A stretch of 64,000 nt of DNA from NCBI GenBank assembly GCA_019421365.1, contig JAHZFJ010000017.1:1-64000 (forward strand), in the 5' to 3' direction. This DNA comes from Lachnospiraceae bacterium (GTDB taxonomy: Bacteria > Bacillota > Clostridia > Lachnospirales > Lachnospiraceae). Of this stretch, positions 60,862-64,000 are shown one piece after another (within the stretch, counting starts at the first letter, position 1; each line of letters begins with the position of its first letter). The translations under genes and the position numbers were made by a program. Below the pieces are notes generated by a model, which had not been told where the DNA came from, did no database searches, and was given only the letters and a program-made list of their open reading frames with translations.

Positions 60862-61827
60862 TTAATTCGTATAGTAATCATCGATGCCATTACAGATACC
60901 TTCCACCATCTTCGCTTGATAACTATCTTGTTGCATCTTCTTATCTTCTGATGGGTTACTCATAAAACCCATCTCTAAAACAATAACAGGAATAGTACTC
61001 CAGTTTGTTCCCGTTAGATCATCTCTTGCAACCGTCCCTCTATTCTTAGCCCCCGTCTTATCACAAAACTTAGTAATTACTGAGGAAGCTAACTTCTTAC
61101 TCGCTTTACTTAGATTAGATACATATGGATTCTTCGTAGATGGATATAATGCACTTGCTCCACTTGCACTCCCGCTTGTTGAACCATCGGCATGAATACG
61201 AATACAGATATCTGCACCGCTTTCGTTCGCTAATATTGCTCTTTCTTTGTTGCTTATATTCACATCATTCTTTTCACGAGTCATTACAACCTCATATCCT
61301 CTGTTTAATAACTCTTCTTTTAACTTTAAAGAAACTTCTAATGTTAATTTATACTCTGGAACTTTCGTACTAACTCCTGTTGTTCCAGATGCTACTTTGG
61401 CTTTCTTCGTAGTGGCTCCTGGACCAACTGTCTCTGTGGCACTATTCCCTTTACTCTGATGTCCTGGATCTATAGCTATAATCTTCTTACCTTTTACCGT
61501 AACTTTTACTTTGGCTGAAGCCGAACCTGCATTGGCAGTTATCGTTACCTTACCTGCCCTCTTTGCTGTGAATTTACCTGATTGTGTGATGGTTCCAATC
61601 TTTTTATCAGATACCGACCAAGTAATTTTCGAAGTCGTTCCTTCTACTTTAGCGCCAAATGTATAACTCTTACCTACTGCAATTGTAGTCTTCTTCTTCG
61701 TAATATTAACTTTAGCTTGTCCTTCTGAAGCACTCGCTATATTCATGTAACTACCTACATTTCCAATTAATACAACACAAAGCACGAAACTTAACATAAT
61801 TCGAATCAATTGTTCTCTTACTTTCAT
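60862..61827 (-). CDS. secreted N-acetylmuramoyl-L-alanine amidase with Big_2-type Ig domain
   Basis: The 321-residue protein, from the ATG after GGGGGGAAGGT, has a signal peptide (about residues 1-33, ending ASA), an Ig-like Big_2 domain (about 35-112, ITKKKTTIAVGKSYTFGA and the GKFTAKRAGKVTITA strand) and an amidase_3 catalytic domain (about 115-321). Zinc ligands are visible as the His in IAIDPGHQ, the Glu in VPEYKLTLEVS and the His in IRIHADG; the catalytic Glu is in IVLEMGFMSNP. It cuts the amide bond between muramic acid and L-alanine in peptidoglycan, in cell separation, spore germination or wall turnover. Confidence 0.93.
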   Translation of the reverse strand: MKVREQLIRIMLSFVLCVVLIGNVGSYMNIASASEGQAKVNITKKKTTIAVGKSYTFGAKVEGTTSKITWSVSDKKIGTITQSGKFTAKRAGKVTITANAGSASAKVKVTVKGKKIIAIDPGHQSKGNSATETVGPGATTKKAKVASGTTGVSTKVPEYKLTLEVSLKLKEELLNRGYEVVMTREKNDVNISNKERAILANESGADICIRIHADGSTSGSASGASALYPSTKNPYVSNLSKASKKLASSVITKFCDKTGAKNRGTVARDDLTGTNWSTIPVIVLEMGFMSNPSEDKKMQQDSYQAKMVEGICNGIDDYYTN

Positions 61828-61886
61828 ACCTTCCCCCCACAATGCTCATTCTAATGATCTTTCAATCTCTAGTCTGCAGTATCTAA

Positions 61887-63098
61887 TTAATCTTCTTGTT
61901 CTTCACCTGATTCTTCTTGCACATCAGATGGCTCTACCATTACAACTTGCAGTTTCCTACCATTTCGTAGATTAACATCGTCGCGTAATAAGGAATATAC
62001 GGTAGAAACAAGAGGTATGAAGAATAACATACCTGCAACGCCAAACAAACTACCGCCTAGACTTACCGCTACTAACACCCATATAGATGGTAATCCAACT
62101 GAGTTACCAACAACTTTTGGATAGATCAAATTACCTTCAATTTGTTGTAATACCAAAAATAGAATAACGAACAAAAGTGCTTGTGTAGGGCTGTTTATTA
62201 ATATCATGAACGCTCCGACAATACATCCAATAAATGCACCTACAATTGGTATTAATGCTGTAAATGTGATTAAAGCTCCTATTGTAGTCGCATATGGCAT
62301 CTTAAATATTGTCATTGTTATTATAAACAATGTACCAAGGATTACTGCCTCTAGGCATTGTCCACATATAAAATTAGTAAAATTACTATACAGACGAGAC
62401 AACACTTCTCTTATTGCAGTACTTACTTTCGTAGGTAGATATGCTGATAAGATTCGTTTTCCTTGATCTGATAGTTTCTCTTTTTGAATTAAGATATATA
62501 AAGCAAAGATAATACCGATAGTAAAATTAACTACTCCACCTATAATACTACTAGCTACCGATACTGTTGAATATAGCGTAGAGAACAGCATATTACCTAC
62601 ACCATTCTTCATAAAATCAACAAAATTAGGGATAATCGTCTCCCACTTAACTTCAATATTTTCTAATTGCATAATTTGTTGTTTTAAACCTGGATACTCA
62701 ACACTCCATTGTTCCAACTTAAGTATAACACCCTCTACAAACAGTGGAATCTTATTACCAAGTTCTGTAGCTGTCTTAGCTAGTTGCGGTATCACAGCGA
62801 TAATTACAAGCGTAATTATTAATAATACCGTAATTATTGATAAGAGTATACAGATTGGTCGCTTTAGCGTTCTAGCAGATTTGCCTGTCCACCCTTTAAA
62901 GACCTTAGTCTCATATGCCCTCAATAGTATATTCAATACAAATGCAATACCCCCACCATAGATAAATGGTTTCAATATTCGTACTCCTATACCTATACCA
63001 TGTAGAACAGTAGAGCTATTCATAAGTGCTAATATCATAACTGCAGTAAAAACAATCAACCAACGAATTTGTTTTAGTTTCGTTTTATCAAAACCCAA
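61887..63098 (-). CDS. AI-2E family transporter (PerM/YtvI-like)
   Basis: The 403-residue membrane protein has about eight hydrophobic helices and the AI-2E family signatures, including LSRLYSNFTNFICGQCLEA, GALITFTALIPIVGAFIG, and QQIEGNLIYPKVVGNSVGLP before WVLVAVSLGGSLFG. The family name is historical; members include Na+/H+ antiporters and proteins of unknown transport function. Translation begins with a TTG 8 nt after GGAGG. The C-terminal tail is acidic (EESGEEQED). It precedes the amidase gene by 59 bp and may share its transcript. Confidence 0.9.
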   Translation of the reverse strand: MGFDKTKLKQIRWLIVFTAVMILALMNSSTVLHGIGIGVRILKPFIYGGGIAFVLNILLRAYETKVFKGWTGKSARTLKRPICILLSIITVLLIITLVIIAVIPQLAKTATELGNKIPLFVEGVILKLEQWSVEYPGLKQQIMQLENIEVKWETIIPNFVDFMKNGVGNMLFSTLYSTVSVASSIIGGVVNFTIGIIFALYILIQKEKLSDQGKRILSAYLPTKVSTAIREVLSRLYSNFTNFICGQCLEAVILGTLFIITMTIFKMPYATTIGALITFTALIPIVGAFIGCIVGAFMILINSPTQALLFVILFLVLQQIEGNLIYPKVVGNSVGLPSIWVLVAVSLGGSLFGVAGMLFFIPLVSTVYSLLRDDVNLRNGRKLQVVMVEPSDVQEESGEEQED

Positions 63099-63354
63099 TA
63101 TTATTTCCCTCCATCTTATATTTAAATAGTAAATTTGAAATACTTAAAACCTTATAAAATAAGTACTTTTCCAAACTTGATTATTGAACAAGTACCGTAT
63201 TTATACATAATATCATTATTAAATGGGGCAAGCAATTAAATTAAATTATTTCTCAATTAAATTTTAATAAACTACCAAAAGCAGCGAAATACTCACTATG
63301 AATATTTCGCTGCTTTTGTACTATATATTATTTTCCTATATTATTTCCCTAAAA
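63099..63354. other. intergenic region with AI-2E promoter side and araA terminator
   Basis: Apart from the hairpin at 63276-63318 this stretch is AT-rich and shows no gene. Confidence 0.5.
63276..63318 (-). terminator. terminator of araA
   Basis: CAAAAGCAGCGAAATA and TATTTCGCTGCTTTTG form a perfect 16-bp stem about 35 nt after the araA stop; the minus strand continues GTAGTTTATTAAAATTT. Confidence 0.88.
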
Positions 63355-64000
63355 TTATCGGAATGCTATTGAATTCCATCTAAGTTCGTTCTTAAATCCA
63401 CGTATTGTAGTATCTTTGTCAATAACAACACATTCAATTCCCATCGCTGCTGCCCAGTCTTCCATCTGTTCAGTAGTTAAATCATAGGAGAATGCTGTAT
63501 GGTGTGCTCCGCCAGCTAAAATCCATGCTTCTGCACCAGTATTCAAATTAGGCTGTGGTGTCCAGAATGCAGTAGCTACTGGTAATTTTGGCATTGGTTT
63601 TTCCACTTGCTTACACTCTACTTCATTTACGATCAAGCGGAAACGATTTCCCATATCTATTAATGAAGTAGCAATGCCTGAACCTGATTTAGAAGTAAAT
63701 ACTAAACGTGCAGGATCTTGTCTATCCCCCATTGTAAGCGGAACTACTTTGATTCCGATCTTACTATTCGCTATAGAAGGACAAACCTCTAACATATGCG
63801 CCTGTAAAATACCTTCTTTTCCTGAAACAAGATTATATGTATAGTCCTCCATGAATGAAGTACCTTTCTTATCTTTCATATCAGCAGTCATGATCTTCAT
63901 TAAACGAACCATTGCAGCTGTCTTCCAGTCACCTTCTCCACCAAATCCATAGCCTTTTTCCATTAATCTTTGAATAGCTAAACCTGGAAGTTGTTGTAGT
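63355..64000 (-). CDS. araA: L-arabinose isomerase, C-terminal part (truncated by window end)
   Basis: About 215 codons are visible, read in one frame from the window edge to the stop at 63355. They match the C-terminal 40 percent of AraA: GYGFGGEGDWKTAAMVRLMK with the first Glu metal ligand, TSFMEDYTYN with the second, AHMLEVCPSIA with a His ligand, and AWILAGGAHHTAFS with the last His. The enzyme converts L-arabinose to L-ribulose using Mn2+. The missing N-terminal part lies beyond position 64000. The start of this gene is therefore not in the window. Confidence 0.95.
   Translation of the reverse strand, partial: LQQLPGLAIQRLMEKGYGFGGEGDWKTAAMVRLMKIMTADMKDKKGTSFMEDYTYNLVSGKEGILQAHMLEVCPSIANSKIGIKVVPLTMGDRQDPARLVFTSKSGSGIATSLIDMGNRFRLIVNEVECKQVEKPMPKLPVATAFWTPQPNLNTGAEAWILAGGAHHTAFSYDLTTEQMEDWAAAMGIECVVIDKDTTIRGFKNELRWNSIAFR

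Overview
The window is AT-rich DNA with strong GGAGG-type ribosome binding sites, frequent TTG and GTG starts, many hairpin terminators and typical low-GC Clostridia gene content (class I hybrid cluster protein, BglG-type antitermination, class Ia ribonucleotide reductase, L-rhamnose and L-arabinose catabolism). It looks like the chromosome of a strictly anaerobic, plant-sugar-fermenting Lachnospiraceae or cluster XIVa clostridium, perhaps near Lachnoclostridium phytofermentans. That placement is inferred from protein content only. No rRNA, tRNA, CRISPR array or intact transposase gene was seen.

Layout. 0-6 kb: peptide-type binding lipoprotein with a promoter and early terminator in its leader, a cyclic-nucleotide-domain protein, a LysR regulator and a MATE exporter. 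6-9.6 kb: DUF1540 peptide, a cation/proton antiporter behind a fluoride-type riboswitch, an AraC regulator, a peroxiredoxin. 9.6-14.8 kb: Cys-rich tandem-repeat protein, NCS2 uracil/xanthine permease, deacetylase-like lipoprotein, GreA with a small upstream protein, then a duplicated hairpin-rich repeat. 14.8-19.2 kb and 24.2-27.8 kb: redox and nitrosative-stress genes (flavoprotein, hemerythrin, DUF1858 protein, two ferritin-like proteins, hybrid cluster protein, an unknown 198-residue protein and a Crp/Fnr regulator). 19.4-24.1 kb: beta-glucoside operon (antiterminator, PTS IIBCA, 6-phospho-beta-glucosidase) with two RAT/terminator switches and a long foldback element.

27.8-31.9 kb: CNNM-type transporter behind a candidate acidic leader peptide and attenuator, DMT transporter, nitroreductase, GNAT. 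31.9-43.1 kb: carbohydrate ABC transporter without ATPase, a membrane-bound AraC regulator, two flanking paralogous chemoreceptors and a decayed chemoreceptor fragment. 43.2-49.3 kb: phosphatidyltransferase, then the L-rhamnose operon rhaB-rhaA-rhaD-fucO plus a GyrI-like gene. 49.3-54 kb: D-2-hydroxyacid dehydrogenase and nrdA-nrdB with NrdR-like boxes. 54-64 kb: two MATE exporters (one with MarR), orphan radical SAM protein, GntR/ABC module, cell-wall amidase, AI-2E family transporter, and the 3' part of araA cut by the window end.

The most informative regulatory signal is a 14-bp palindrome, GTTGT-N4-ACAAC, found at three promoters. In each it lies exactly 22 nt upstream of a perfect TATAAT, the spacing of a class II Crp/Fnr activator. 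The three promoters read into hcp, the unknown 198-residue gene and the DUF1858-hemerythrin pair, and the Crp/Fnr gene sits beside one of the sites. This defines a probable local nitrosative-stress regulon. The second notable signal is the acidic leader ORF and terminator in front of the CNNM transporter gene, a possible magnesium-sensing attenuator.
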